Assembly (NCBI GenBank): GCA_017625565.1
Contig: JAGAKN010000010.1
Coordinates: 1 to 63,218, forward strand
From: Clostridia bacterium
GTDB lineage: Bacteria > Bacillota > Clostridia > Christensenellales > Borkfalkiaceae
Reading direction: 5' to 3'
Length of the DNA: 63,218 nucleotides
Shown: positions 26,730-34,880 of the stretch, in pieces
Numbering within the stretch: position 1 is the first letter of the stretch
Layout of the letters: every line of letters begins with the position of its first letter
Translations under genes and position numbers: made by a program
Notes under the pieces: model-generated
The model's input: the letters and a program-made list of their open reading frames with translations, nothing else
Told to the model about the DNA's origin: nothing
Databases searched by the model: none

Positions 26730-27779
26730 TTATAGTTTATATAAATTCCCTGAAAAAAGCAACTGTTTTGCGAGATATATTTCAAATTCCCCTACAATTT
26801 CGTCGTCTTTTTGCGAGTTCTTCTTGAATTTTGCGTGTGTTTTTATTTGCAATAAATTCTTTTCTTCTTCTAAAAGCGGATACCGATACTCTTGTCGTGC
26901 GCATCCGTACCATTCTTTTCTTCCATCCGTAATTTTTAACGGCTCGTTGGAGTGTAATACCGTTGCGTAGTTGTAAGCGGAAAAAGCATCGTTTAATAAT
27001 TGCGCCGAGCGTTCATACATAGTTGGGCAATTCAAGACGGTACACACCAACGTCATGCCGTTTTTTTTTGCAGCGGAAACCAAGCATCTCCCTGCTTGTT
27101 TCGTGTAGCCCGTCTTTACACCAATAGCGCCGTCGTAATTCAAGAGCATCTTATTCTTATTTTTCCAATTGCGCATTCGGTAATATTGCGTCGATACAAT
27201 TTGTCGAAAAATCGGATTTTCCAGAGCATAACAGGTTATATACGACAAATCCTGTGCCGTCGTATAATGTCCGTCGCAAGGAAGCCCGTGCGGGTTAGAA
27301 AAACGACTGTTTACCGCCCCTGCTTTTTGCGCTACGATATTCATCATTGTGGAAAAATGTGCAATATTACCGCCGAAACAGAGTGCAAGCGCCGTCGCAC
27401 AATCGTTTCCAGAGCGCAACATTAACCCGTATAATAAATCTTCTATCGTATAAACGTCCCCTTGCTTTAAATATACGGAAGAGCCTTCTATTCCTTCGGC
27501 TTCTGCAGGGACACACAATTCTTCCTGCAGATTTTTACATTGATCAAGAACGGTTATCGCCGTTAAAATTTTCGTCGTACTCGCCATAGGTAGCGTTTCA
27601 TCGCCTTTCCACGAATAGAGTATACGACGGCTGTTTTGTTCCATAACACATTCCGCTTTTGAAAAGGAATACTGGATTTTTTCTGCGGACGTATAATAGA
27701 AATGCTTGATCTTAAACAATCCCAAAGCCGTTGCAAGCAAGATAAAACCAAGTACGAGCGAACTGAATCGTTTGAACAT
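26730..27779 (-). CDS. D-alanyl-D-alanine carboxypeptidase (PBP5/DacF type)
   Basis: This is a 349-residue serine peptidase that trims the terminal D-Ala from peptidoglycan stem peptides. A hydrophobic N-terminal segment (about 5-22) acts as signal or anchor. The three active-site motifs are Ser67-x-x-Lys70 (STTK), Ser123-Gly-Asn (SGN) and Lys222-Thr-Gly (KTG). The neighbouring gerW and DUF2953 genes suggest a role in spore cortex or sporulating cells, but a vegetative role is possible. It starts one base from the gerW stop. Confidence 0.9.
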   Translation of the reverse strand: MFKRFSSLVLGFILLATALGLFKIKHFYYTSAEKIQYSFSKAECVMEQNSRRILYSWKGDETLPMASTTKILTAITVLDQCKNLQEELCVPAEAEGIEGSSVYLKQGDVYTIEDLLYGLMLRSGNDCATALALCFGGNIAHFSTMMNIVAQKAGAVNSRFSNPHGLPCDGHYTTAQDLSYITCYALENPIFRQIVSTQYYRMRNWKNKNKMLLNYDGAIGVKTGYTKQAGRCLVSAAKKNGMTLVCTVLNCPTMYERSAQLLNDAFSAYNYATVLHSNEPLKITDGRKEWYGCARQEYRYPLLEEEKNLLQIKTHAKFKKNSQKDDEIVGEFEIYLAKQLLFSGNLYKL

Positions 27780-27780
27780 A

Positions 27781-28152
27781 TTAATCCTTGGCTAAAACGT
27801 CGCGAAGAATTTCCCCTGCGCGTTCGATTAAGTTGTCGATAGGCTCGTCCGTAATGCGGAGTATATGACAAGTTTTCCCGTCGTCGACCAAGAAACCCAT
27901 CGGTTTCATACTGATTACCACTCCGCTACCGCCTGCAAAAGGAAAGCTATCGGTTTCTTTGACGACTTTCACGTCCCCGTATTCTCCACCACCGGAAAGA
28001 TTGCCTAGTGTCACTTTTGAAAAGGGTATTAATTGAAAACCGCTTGCCGTCACGATGGGTTTACCAATGACCATATTTACATCTGTAATTGCGTCCAAAT
28101 GTTCAAACGAAGAATGGATTACGTTGTTGATTTTTTGATTTTTTTCCACCAT
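27781..28152 (-). CDS. ytfJ: GerW-family sporulation protein
   Basis: This is a 123-residue YtfJ/GerW-type protein, associated in Bacillus with spore germination. It has the family's GxPIVTxxG..LIPFSKV region, a glycine-rich GNLSGGGEYG loop and FAGGSGVVISMKPMGFLV. The start is placed at the ATG at 28152, which overlaps the end of the DUF2953 gene; AAAGGAG is 14 bases upstream. The order DUF2953-gerW matches ytfI-ytfJ of B. subtilis. Confidence 0.88.
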   Translation of the reverse strand: MVEKNQKINNVIHSSFEHLDAITDVNMVIGKPIVTASGFQLIPFSKVTLGNLSGGGEYGDVKVVKETDSFPFAGGSGVVISMKPMGFLVDDGKTCHILRITDEPIDNLIERAGEILRDVLAKD

Positions 28153-28670
28153 AAAACTTTCATTTTCTCCTTTAAAAACTTGATAAAATTGCACAGTAAA
28201 ATAAATAAATTCAGGGAGAATACGCAACGGAAAGAAATGCGTAATATGTCGCCGTCCGTCAACCAAAGATTGTTCTCAATTCGTTCCTTTTTTCCGCCGA
28301 TCATCATAAAATAGGTGCGCAAAACTCCATGTGCGATCGTAATGGGAAATAAATACTCTACCCCTGTTTCCGTTGTTAGGAGTAAGGAACGTAGTCGACA
28401 GGTTTTCAAAAAGGAAAATTTTTTACGCTTTTCGTACATATCGACGTAAGGAAGGAGGACGGCTTTTTTACGGGAAACGTGTAAAGCAAGTCCGCCGGGA
28501 TACGTGGCGATATATCCACCGAGGATCTTTATAAAACAATACAAATAGATCGTAAAGGTAAATTTTTTTCGATTCATATCATAATGCGCGTCCGTTTCAA
28601 AAAAAATGGGGATAAACAGTAAAATAACCAACCCCAAAACAACGAAAAACGCAAGAAAAAACCTACCCAT
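28119..28670 (-). CDS. ytfI: DUF2953 (YtfI-like) membrane-associated protein
   Basis: A 183-residue protein with an N-terminal transmembrane segment (about 4-24) followed by a soluble domain containing YCFIKILGG. It precedes gerW and overlaps it by 34 bases, as the ytfI-ytfJ pair does in spore formers. Its ATG sits inside the right arm of a terminator-like hairpin, and its second to fifth codons run into the T-run. No Shine-Dalgarno sequence is visible. Its role in sporulation is inferred from context. Confidence 0.75.
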   Translation of the reverse strand: MGRFFLAFFVVLGLVILLFIPIFFETDAHYDMNRKKFTFTIYLYCFIKILGGYIATYPGGLALHVSRKKAVLLPYVDMYEKRKKFSFLKTCRLRSLLLTTETGVEYLFPITIAHGVLRTYFMMIGGKKERIENNLWLTDGDILRISFRCVFSLNLFILLCNFIKFLKEKMKVLWWKKIKKSTT

Positions 28671-28687
28671 ATCAACAATATGGGCAG
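28656..28687 (-). terminator. Terminator hairpin that contains the DUF2953 start codon
   Basis: On the minus strand, CCTGCCCATAT, loop TGTTG, ATATGGGTAGG, then TTTTTT: an 11-bp stem with one G-T pair and an immediate T-run. It is the only terminator-like signal after scpB. The ATG at 28670 is in the right arm, so transcripts from scpB would end just inside the next gene. Confidence 0.65.
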
Positions 28688-28717
28688 GTTGCTTGAAAGT
28701 ATGTACTCTTTTTTAAA

Positions 28718-29419
28718 TCATTGAATTTTGATAATTCCGTCTTCTATATCTTTTAAAAAGTCGGGAAATTCAAATCCATCCACCGAATTTTTTACAGGCT
28801 CTGCATTTTCCTGTTCGGGTAAAACGTCGGGATCATTATCGGGATCGTAGACGTCTTTTTCATACAAATAACTGCTTTCCGGTTCAATCGTAGCGCTTAA
28901 TTGCGCGATTTTTGCCATAAGTTCTTGATAATCGGGCAATTCCGAAAGAGATTTCAGTTTAAAACGTTTTAAGAAGTTGTCCGTAGTAGCGTATTGAATT
29001 GGACGGCCGGGAGATTCTTTTCTTCCACACGGTTCGATCATATCTAAACTCAATAACGTGGTCACGGCGTAGTCGCTGTTAATACCACGGATATTTTCAA
29101 GTTCCCCGCGGGTAATCGGTTGTTTGTAAGCGATAATCGCCGCGCACTCCAAAATCGTCCGAGTGAACTCTTTTTCGCGAATGGGCATAAGCGACGCCGC
29201 AACGCATTCCTTATATTCGGGGTTGGTTGCAAACTGCAACTTGTGGTTGAAATTTAACAAACGGATACCGCAATCCCCCGTATAGCGTTTTTCTAATTGT
29301 CGGATCGCAGAATCGACTTCGCGTTTGGTCACGTTTAATTTTTCCCGTAATAAATCGACGGGAACGGCGTCCCCTGCAGCAAATAAGATCGCCTCAATTA
29401 TATTCGTCAATTTCTCCAA
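28718..29419 (-). CDS. scpB: Segregation and condensation protein B
   Basis: This is the winged-helix kleisin partner of the SMC-ScpAB condensin complex. Its 233 residues show tandem winged-helix domains with ILECAAIIAYKQPITRGELENIRG and GRKESPGRPIQYATT, the family signatures. The C-terminal tail of about 50 residues is acidic. It overlaps the end of scpA by 26 bases. Confidence 0.93.
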   Translation of the reverse strand: MEKLTNIIEAILFAAGDAVPVDLLREKLNVTKREVDSAIRQLEKRYTGDCGIRLLNFNHKLQFATNPEYKECVAASLMPIREKEFTRTILECAAIIAYKQPITRGELENIRGINSDYAVTTLLSLDMIEPCGRKESPGRPIQYATTDNFLKRFKLKSLSELPDYQELMAKIAQLSATIEPESSYLYEKDVYDPDNDPDVLPEQENAEPVKNSVDGFEFPDFLKDIEDGIIKIQ

Positions 29420-30212
29420 TGTCTTCGTCCTCGCTTCTATTTGGATTTTTCTTAATGGTTATAGAAGAAAACAGCTCTTCTTGTTCTACGAGTATAAACT
29501 GGTGTTTTAATAACTCCAACAATGCTTGAAATGTCGTCACGATTTCGGGAACGCTACAAGCGTCGGAAAACAGTTCTTCAAAAGCAAATGCGTCTTTCGT
29601 GACGATTTTCTCGCGAATATGTTGAATTTTATCCCGTACGGTAAATACGTCTTTGGGAATTTCTCTCGGCGGTGGAGCGTCCCGTTTTTGCGTTTCTAAA
29701 CGCACCATCATTTTCGTGAACGCTTTCATTAATCCGTCTAACGTCAAGTCTTTATACTGTACTTGCACGCCCGTTAAATCTTTGTCGGGTTCTTTAAAGA
29801 AATAACCAACCGTTTCCCGTTCTTTTAACTTCTTCGTCGTTTGATATTCTTCAAGCGCTTGAATGAGTTCCTGTTTCGGATCGAAACCTGTTCCAAGCGG
29901 ATCGTCTTCGTCGAAATATTCTCCAAACTCGTCTTCAGGGGGCGGTAATAAACTCCGTGCTTTGATATCGATAATCGTTGCGGCAATATTCAAATATTCG
30001 CTCGCCTTTTCCACGTCAAGATACGGAAGCCCTTTCATGTACGCCAAGAACTGCTCTGTCACTTGCGAAACGAACACGTCTTTGATTTCAATCCGCTCTT
30101 CTTTGATCAAGTACAACAAAAGATCGAGCGGACCTTCAAAGTTGTTAAGAACCGTCGTATAATCGACTTCCGTTTCAAAATTTTTAACAGATTCAACCGT
30201 TAACTTATCCAT
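29394..30212 (-). CDS. scpA: Segregation and condensation protein A
   Basis: This is the kleisin subunit bridging the SMC dimer. The 272 residues begin with the conserved NFEGPLDLLLYLIKEERIEI block (about 24-43), followed by YLNIAATIIDIKARSLLP and an acidic linker. A C-terminal winged helix binds the SMC head. It is upstream of scpB in the usual order, with an M50 protease gene 21 bases further upstream. Confidence 0.94.
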   Translation of the reverse strand: MDKLTVESVKNFETEVDYTTVLNNFEGPLDLLLYLIKEERIEIKDVFVSQVTEQFLAYMKGLPYLDVEKASEYLNIAATIIDIKARSLLPPPEDEFGEYFDEDDPLGTGFDPKQELIQALEEYQTTKKLKERETVGYFFKEPDKDLTGVQVQYKDLTLDGLMKAFTKMMVRLETQKRDAPPPREIPKDVFTVRDKIQHIREKIVTKDAFAFEELFSDACSVPEIVTTFQALLELLKHQFILVEQEELFSSITIKKNPNRSEDEDIGEIDEYN

Positions 30213-30233
30213 TTGAATTCCTTTTATATCCTT

Positions 30234-30923
30234 TTATAAAATAGCTTCTAATATAGGGTTCCAACATGCGGTAATCGGTTTCCCGATAATATCCACGGCA
30301 AAACGCATGACGTAATGCAGTACGTCGAATGCCCCAAACGCAGGTATGCGATCCGCTAAAAGACTAATCATCATCAATCCAAGCAAAATATAGTATCCGT
30401 ATTGCCGTAAAAAGCGGTATACCCTACCCCGACGTTCGTTTAAGGCGTCTACGATTCGAAATCCGTCAAGCGGATAAAACGGTAGTAGATTGAATACGCA
30501 AAAGCTCAAAGAATAGGTAAACAAGCAACTAACGAACATTGTTAAAAAATATTCCATATACGTGCCGGTAAAATTAGGGACGACGTACAGTAGTGTCAAA
30601 ATCGCCAACGGGTAAAAGAAAAACGCCGTCACGTAATTGATGATAATCCCTGCTGAAGCCGTTAAAAACGAACCTTTTTTGTAGTCTTTGAAATTATACG
30701 GATTGATCGGCACAGGTTTCGCCCAACCGAACCCTACAAGGGCAAACGCCAACATTCCCAAAGGATCAAAATGTTTCGCGGGATTTAACGTCATTCTTCC
30801 ATAAAATTTTGCCGTCGGATCGCCACATTTATAAGCAACGAACGCGTGCGCAAATTCGTGCAAAGTGATGATAATCACAACCGCTAAAAAACTAGCTAAT
30901 AATTCAACGAAATACTCTATCAT
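30234..30923 (-). CDS. M50-family (site-2) membrane metalloprotease
   Basis: A 229-residue polytopic membrane protease. The zinc motif HEFAHA is near residue 22 in the first membrane helix. The third ligand lies in NLLPFYPLDG. At least four hydrophobic segments are seen. The start is the ATG at 30923; a longer frame from a TTG would begin in the -35 box of the promoter. The group commonly neighbours scpAB in Firmicutes; its substrate is unknown. The transcript appears to begin only 3 to 4 bases before the ATG. Confidence 0.87.
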   Translation of the reverse strand: MIEYFVELLASFLAVVIIITLHEFAHAFVAYKCGDPTAKFYGRMTLNPAKHFDPLGMLAFALVGFGWAKPVPINPYNFKDYKKGSFLTASAGIIINYVTAFFFYPLAILTLLYVVPNFTGTYMEYFLTMFVSCLFTYSLSFCVFNLLPFYPLDGFRIVDALNERRGRVYRFLRQYGYYILLGLMMISLLADRIPAFGAFDVLHYVMRFAVDIIGKPITACWNPILEAIL

Positions 30924-30933
30924 AACGAAAAAT

Positions 30934-30962
30934 AGTATAACATATTTCCTAAAAAATTGCAA
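30934..30962 (-). promoter_or_regulatory. Promoter of the M50 protease-scpA-scpB group
   Basis: On the minus strand: TTGCAA, a 17-nt spacer with TG before the -10, and TATACT. Ten bases separate the -10 from the ATG at 30923, so the leader would be about 3 bases and has no Shine-Dalgarno sequence. Confidence 0.7.
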
Positions 30963-31021
30963 GCGCGCAATGGAACAATCCGAAAAAAATAGAGATATCC
31001 ATTGCTTTTTTTGTCAAAAGC

Positions 31022-32356
31022 TTATGGTTTCTTTTGTAAGCGATTAGGAATGACGTCGTTTCTCGTAAGATCTTCATACGTTTGCGGACGGACGATATAC
31101 TCTGCTTTTCCGTCTTTCACCAAAACGCAAGGCGGAATTTTATTCCGATTGTAGTTCATTGCCATCGAATAATTATACGCACCCGTGGAAAGAATTGCCA
31201 AAATATCCCCCGAATTTGCTTTTGGAAGGGCTACGTTCACGGCAATTAAATCTCCACTTTCACAACATTTTCCTGCGATCGAAACGATTTCTGTGTTGTT
31301 TTCCGTCGCGCGGTTTGCAAGAACAGGCGTATATTTCGATTGATATAACGCATATCTCGGATTATCGAACATCCCCCCGTCTACCGCAACGTATTTTTTT
31401 ACGCCTGGAATATCTTTAATCGCGCCAACCGTATACAACGTGATCCCTGCTTCGCCAACGATTGAACGTCCTGGTTCGATTAACAAGAACGGCAATGGCA
31501 TTCCCGATTCCGTAGCGCAGCGTTTTACGGTAGCAATTAACGCTTCTAAGTATTCGGCGTAGCCTTCGGGGGAAAGTTTTCGGTCTTCATCCGTATACCA
31601 AATCCCGTAGCCACCGCCTAAATTTAGGGTTTTCAGCGTAAAATTCAGCCGATTTTTCATTTCCAATGCAAATTGCATACACTTTTCAACGGCAACGACA
31701 AACGATTGTTTTTCAAATATTTGCGAGCCGATATGGCAATGATACCCATCTAAAACGATGTGTTTTTTAGTTAAAGCATAGGCCGTCACCTGTTCCGCCG
31801 TGCCGTCTTGAATGGAAAAGCCAAATTTACTGTCCGTAGTTGCCGTTTGCACGAATGCGTGCGTATGCGCTTCAACGCCTGGATTAATGCGGAGTAGAAT
31901 TTTTTGTTGAATCCCACGCTTTTTAGCTTCCGCGTCGATTTTATCAATTTCCGAATAAGCGTCGGCTACTATACAACCAATCCCTGCGTCTAAAGCTTCC
32001 CCGATTTCGTAGTCCAGTTTATTATTCCCGTGCATATAGATATTTTTCGCGGGGAAATCCGCTTGCAACGCCGTATACAACTCTCCCCCAGAAACTACGT
32101 CAATCCCGATTTTTTCTTCGTCGGCTATACGGTAGATCGCTTTGCAAGAAAAGGCTTTCGATGCATATAAAACCATACCATTACCGTCGTAGTGATTTTC
32201 AATCGTTTCGCGATAAACGCGCATCATTTTTCGTATATACGCTTCATCGAATACGTAAAGCGGAGTTCCGAATTCTTTCGCGAGCTCCACACAATCCGCG
32301 CCACCGATTTCCAAATGTCCTTGCGCGTTGATTTTTAAGCTTTCTCTTTCGTTCAT
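31022..32356 (-). CDS. lysA: Diaminopimelate decarboxylase
   Basis: This PLP enzyme makes L-lysine from meso-diaminopimelate in the last step of lysine synthesis. The ATG at 32356 gives 444 residues. The alanine-racemase-like barrel has the PLP lysine in YASKAFSCKA, the glycine-rich phosphate loop NLGGGYG and EPGRSIVGEAG. The C-terminal domain has the catalytic CCESGD. It has its own promoter and no riboswitch: the leader is only about 28 bases. Confidence 0.95.
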   Translation of the reverse strand: MNERESLKINAQGHLEIGGADCVELAKEFGTPLYVFDEAYIRKMMRVYRETIENHYDGNGMVLYASKAFSCKAIYRIADEEKIGIDVVSGGELYTALQADFPAKNIYMHGNNKLDYEIGEALDAGIGCIVADAYSEIDKIDAEAKKRGIQQKILLRINPGVEAHTHAFVQTATTDSKFGFSIQDGTAEQVTAYALTKKHIVLDGYHCHIGSQIFEKQSFVVAVEKCMQFALEMKNRLNFTLKTLNLGGGYGIWYTDEDRKLSPEGYAEYLEALIATVKRCATESGMPLPFLLIEPGRSIVGEAGITLYTVGAIKDIPGVKKYVAVDGGMFDNPRYALYQSKYTPVLANRATENNTEIVSIAGKCCESGDLIAVNVALPKANSGDILAILSTGAYNYSMAMNYNRNKIPPCVLVKDGKAEYIVRPQTYEDLTRNDVIPNRLQKKP

Positions 32357-32390
32357 AAACTTTACCGTAGCCTTTATGTTGATTAAGAAT

Positions 32391-32419
32391 ATTTTAACAA
32401 ATTTTACGAGAAAAAGCAA
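32391..32419 (-). promoter_or_regulatory. Promoter of lysA
   Basis: On the minus strand: TTGCTT, a 17-nt spacer ending TTTGT, then TAAAAT, 35 bases upstream of the ATG. Confidence 0.65.
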
Positions 32420-32449
32420 GGGACGAACGATGGTTTTTTAAAGGAAAAT

Positions 32450-32480
32450 CCGTCTTTTTCAAAAAATTTGAAAAAGACGG
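32450..32480 (-). terminator. Hairpin after the second D,D-carboxypeptidase gene
   Basis: A 14-bp perfect stem, CCGTCTTTTTCAAA / TTTGAAAAAGACGG, with an AAA loop on the plus strand. On the minus strand it is followed by ATTTTCCTTT, a weak T-tract. Confidence 0.65.
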
Positions 32481-32493
32481 AAGATTTCTTATT

Positions 32494-33735
32494 TTATCGT
32501 TTATTCCATTGTCTGCCGATTTCTTTAAAATAATCGAAAAAGTTCGCTTTTCGGACGTTTTCGTTGGCAAGCAACGCAACTCGATCTATTTCCACACCGT
32601 CGCAAAATAACAACAATTCGCCTGCCTGTTCGCCTTTTTTAATCGGCGCTTTTAAGGCTTTTAATTGTATTTCCATCGTATAATTCCCCTTTTCTCCCCG
32701 CTTGGTAAATGCGGAAACCGTACGCTCGGGATATACTTGCACCGTTTTATCTTTTCCGCCTTTTATACTCGCTAGCGTATCTAATGGCGTGTTGGCTTCT
32801 ACGATCGATTGCTTAACGTAATTTGCGAACGCGTAATCAAACATTGTTCGCACGTCATCAAAGCGATTTGCGCTACTTTCTTCCCCGATTACAACGGAAA
32901 TGATACGCATTCCGTTCCGTTTCGCCGTTGCGGCAAGACAGAAACCTGCTTCGTTGGTAAATCCCGTTTTTCCACCGTCGCATCCGTCGTAAAACCGAAC
33001 GAGTTTATTCGTGTTCGTAATTTCCGTAAAACGCCCTTTCGGATGCGCGAATTTCTCCAACCAAACCTTACCGAACTCAAAATACTCCTGGTGTTGCAAT
33101 AACGCTCTTAACATAATTGCTACGTCTTTTGCGCAAGAATATTGCGGTTCTTTCGGCAAACCTGTACAATTTGCAAATAGTGTGTTCTCCGCGCCGATTT
33201 CCTTGGCTTTTTCATTCATTTTATCTACAAACGCGCGTTCGCTACCGGCGATTCGTTCCGCCATCGCAACGCAACTGTCGTTTGCAGAACAAACGACGAT
33301 GCTTTTGATCAGTTCTTTTACGGCATATTTTCCGTTTGCTTCCAAAAATACTTGTGAACCGCCCATCGAAGCCGCATTTTCACTAATACACAACTCTTCG
33401 TCAAAGCGCAAAACCCCTTGATCAATCGCTTCAAACGACAAAAGCAACGTCATGATCTTACACATGCTTGCAATCGGCAAGCGAGCGGTTGCGTTGTGCG
33501 ATAAAACCACCGTTTTTGTATCAAAATCCATTAAAAACGAGGATTTTGCGCGGATTCCTAAGGTATCGGCGTTGGCAACTTCACAAGCTACAGATTGATC
33601 AAACCCGTATTCTTCATCATGGATGTGAAAAACTTCCTTTTCTATTGCCATATTTTGTATACTTTTTCCGATATTTCCCACCGAAGTAAGCGCAAGAAAC
33701 GCTACACCCAGCGCAATCCCCTTTCTTTTTTTCAT
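32494..33735 (-). CDS. D-alanyl-D-alanine carboxypeptidase (DacF-like)
   Basis: This is a 413-residue low-molecular-weight penicillin-binding protein with a signal peptide (about 5-22) and a transpeptidase-fold domain. Active-site motifs are Ser90-Met-Cys-Lys93, Ser150-Ala-Asn152 and Lys256-Thr-Gly. The second motif is SAN, as in other DacF-like enzymes, instead of SGN. A PBP5-type C-terminal beta domain (about 310-395) follows. It sits directly after spoIVB, where spo0A is found in Bacillus. The 66-base gap to spoIVB is occupied by a 35-nt palindromic element. Confidence 0.9.
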   Translation of the reverse strand: MKKRKGIALGVAFLALTSVGNIGKSIQNMAIEKEVFHIHDEEYGFDQSVACEVANADTLGIRAKSSFLMDFDTKTVVLSHNATARLPIASMCKIMTLLLSFEAIDQGVLRFDEELCISENAASMGGSQVFLEANGKYAVKELIKSIVVCSANDSCVAMAERIAGSERAFVDKMNEKAKEIGAENTLFANCTGLPKEPQYSCAKDVAIMLRALLQHQEYFEFGKVWLEKFAHPKGRFTEITNTNKLVRFYDGCDGGKTGFTNEAGFCLAATAKRNGMRIISVVIGEESSANRFDDVRTMFDYAFANYVKQSIVEANTPLDTLASIKGGKDKTVQVYPERTVSAFTKRGEKGNYTMEIQLKALKAPIKKGEQAGELLLFCDGVEIDRVALLANENVRKANFFDYFKEIGRQWNKR

Positions 33736-33759
33736 AAAATTCCCCCTTTTTTACCATGT

Positions 33760-33794
33760 ACTATCTCACACATAGGTATTATGTCTGAGATAGT
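33760..33794. repeat. 35-nt palindromic element, intergenic copy
   Basis: ACTATCTCA (33760-33768) pairs with TGAGATAGT (33786-33794). The inner ACATA pairs with TATGT around GGTAT. The core CATAGGTATTATGT is identical to those at 54389-54465. The outer arms differ from the copy at 54431, but both arms change together, so pairing is kept. The element lies 25 bases before the carboxypeptidase start codon and 7 bases after the spoIVB stop codon. Confidence 0.8.
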
Positions 33795-33801
33795 AAAATG
33801 A

Positions 33802-34809
33802 TTATTCTTTTAACATAGTTTCTACGTCAATTCCATACCCGCGCGTCGGATCGTTTAAAAATACGTGGGTAATCGCCCCGATTAGCTTGTTATTTTGTAT
33901 AATCGGGCTACCGCTCATTCCTTGTACAATTCCGCCGGTTTGATTGATCAACTCTTTATCGGTAATTTTTACGACGTAGTTTTTATTTTCCTTATTGCGT
34001 TTGTCTACTTTGACGATTTCGATTTCGTATCGCTTGGTTTCTACGCCGTTTACAGTAGAATAGATATAAGCATTTCCCATCGTAGCGTCGGTAGAACTTG
34101 CGGAAATCAAAGTCATTTCATCGGTATTCCAATGCTTAGAAATTGTGCCGAATATACCACAATCGCAAAGTTTATCAGCCACTCCGAAACATTGATCACT
34201 CAAAAACATACCGCGCAATTCCCCGGCTTTTCCACGCAATCCTTTCGAAACGCCTACGATATTACAATGATATACCGTACCGTTAGCAATTTGCAGTTCA
34301 CGTTTATTTTCCATCGTGACAGAATGCCCCAAAGCGCCAAATCTACCGCTATCCTTTTCTACGTACGTAATCGTACCGATTCCCGATACGCTATCACGAA
34401 CCAAAACCCCGATTTTGTATCGGTTAGATATTTTATCTTTCAGCGGTTGAATGCACACCTCAAAACATTCATTCTCGCGCTCAATTTGAAATTTTTGCGT
34501 TTTTCCTTGGCTTTTATTGACGATTTCGTTTAATTCACTAATAGAACGCACCCGAATCCCGTCGATTTTAACGATTCGATCCCCTGCTTTTAATCCAGCG
34601 TCTTTTGCCGGCGAAGATGCACCGTTTTCCGTGACAACTTCGCAAACTCCGATGATTTGCGCGCTCTCTGTTTTAAGAGTGAACCCTGCAGGCATTCCGC
34701 CTACGTACACAAGCGACTCGTCCGCGGAAGCGATGACAACGTCACGACTGACCCCTACAAACGCGAAGGACAACAATGCCCCTAAAACAAAAAAACTCGA
34801 TTTGCGCAT
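33802..34809 (-). CDS. spoIVB: SpoIVB serine peptidase
   Basis: SpoIVB is the forespore-secreted S55 peptidase that triggers pro-sigma-K processing in Bacillus. The 335 residues show a signal or membrane segment (about 5-25), a PDZ domain (about 45-120, AGLKAGDRIVKIDG) and the S55 domain. His162 is in GALGHSV, Asp284 in ITDKEL and Ser299 in QGMSGSP; the Asp-Ser spacing of 15 equals that in B. subtilis. A GGAGG ribosome binding site precedes the ATG. It lies 71 bases after recN, as in Bacillus, but no spo0A follows. Confidence 0.94.
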   Translation of the reverse strand: MRKSSFFVLGALLSFAFVGVSRDVVIASADESLVYVGGMPAGFTLKTESAQIIGVCEVVTENGASSPAKDAGLKAGDRIVKIDGIRVRSISELNEIVNKSQGKTQKFQIERENECFEVCIQPLKDKISNRYKIGVLVRDSVSGIGTITYVEKDSGRFGALGHSVTMENKRELQIANGTVYHCNIVGVSKGLRGKAGELRGMFLSDQCFGVADKLCDCGIFGTISKHWNTDEMTLISASSTDATMGNAYIYSTVNGVETKRYEIEIVKVDKRNKENKNYVVKITDKELINQTGGIVQGMSGSPIIQNNKLIGAITHVFLNDPTRGYGIDVETMLKE

Positions 34810-34880
34810 ATTTTCCTCCGTTTAAAAGATACTTTGCGTAAATCGAGCTATTTCTATTCTATTTTTACCGATTTTTTTTG

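Noticed and set aside
30924..30962. TTG start extending the M50 protease by 13 codons
   Set aside because: The extension covers the -35 and -10 boxes of its promoter. The ATG at 30923 fits the family.
32357..32419. Longer lysA from an upstream start
   Set aside because: The extra residues are hydrophobic and overlap the promoter. The family starts near NERESLKIN.
33802..33804. spo0A expected after spoIVB
   Set aside because: Only the palindromic element and a D,D-carboxypeptidase gene follow. No response-regulator domain is present there in any frame.
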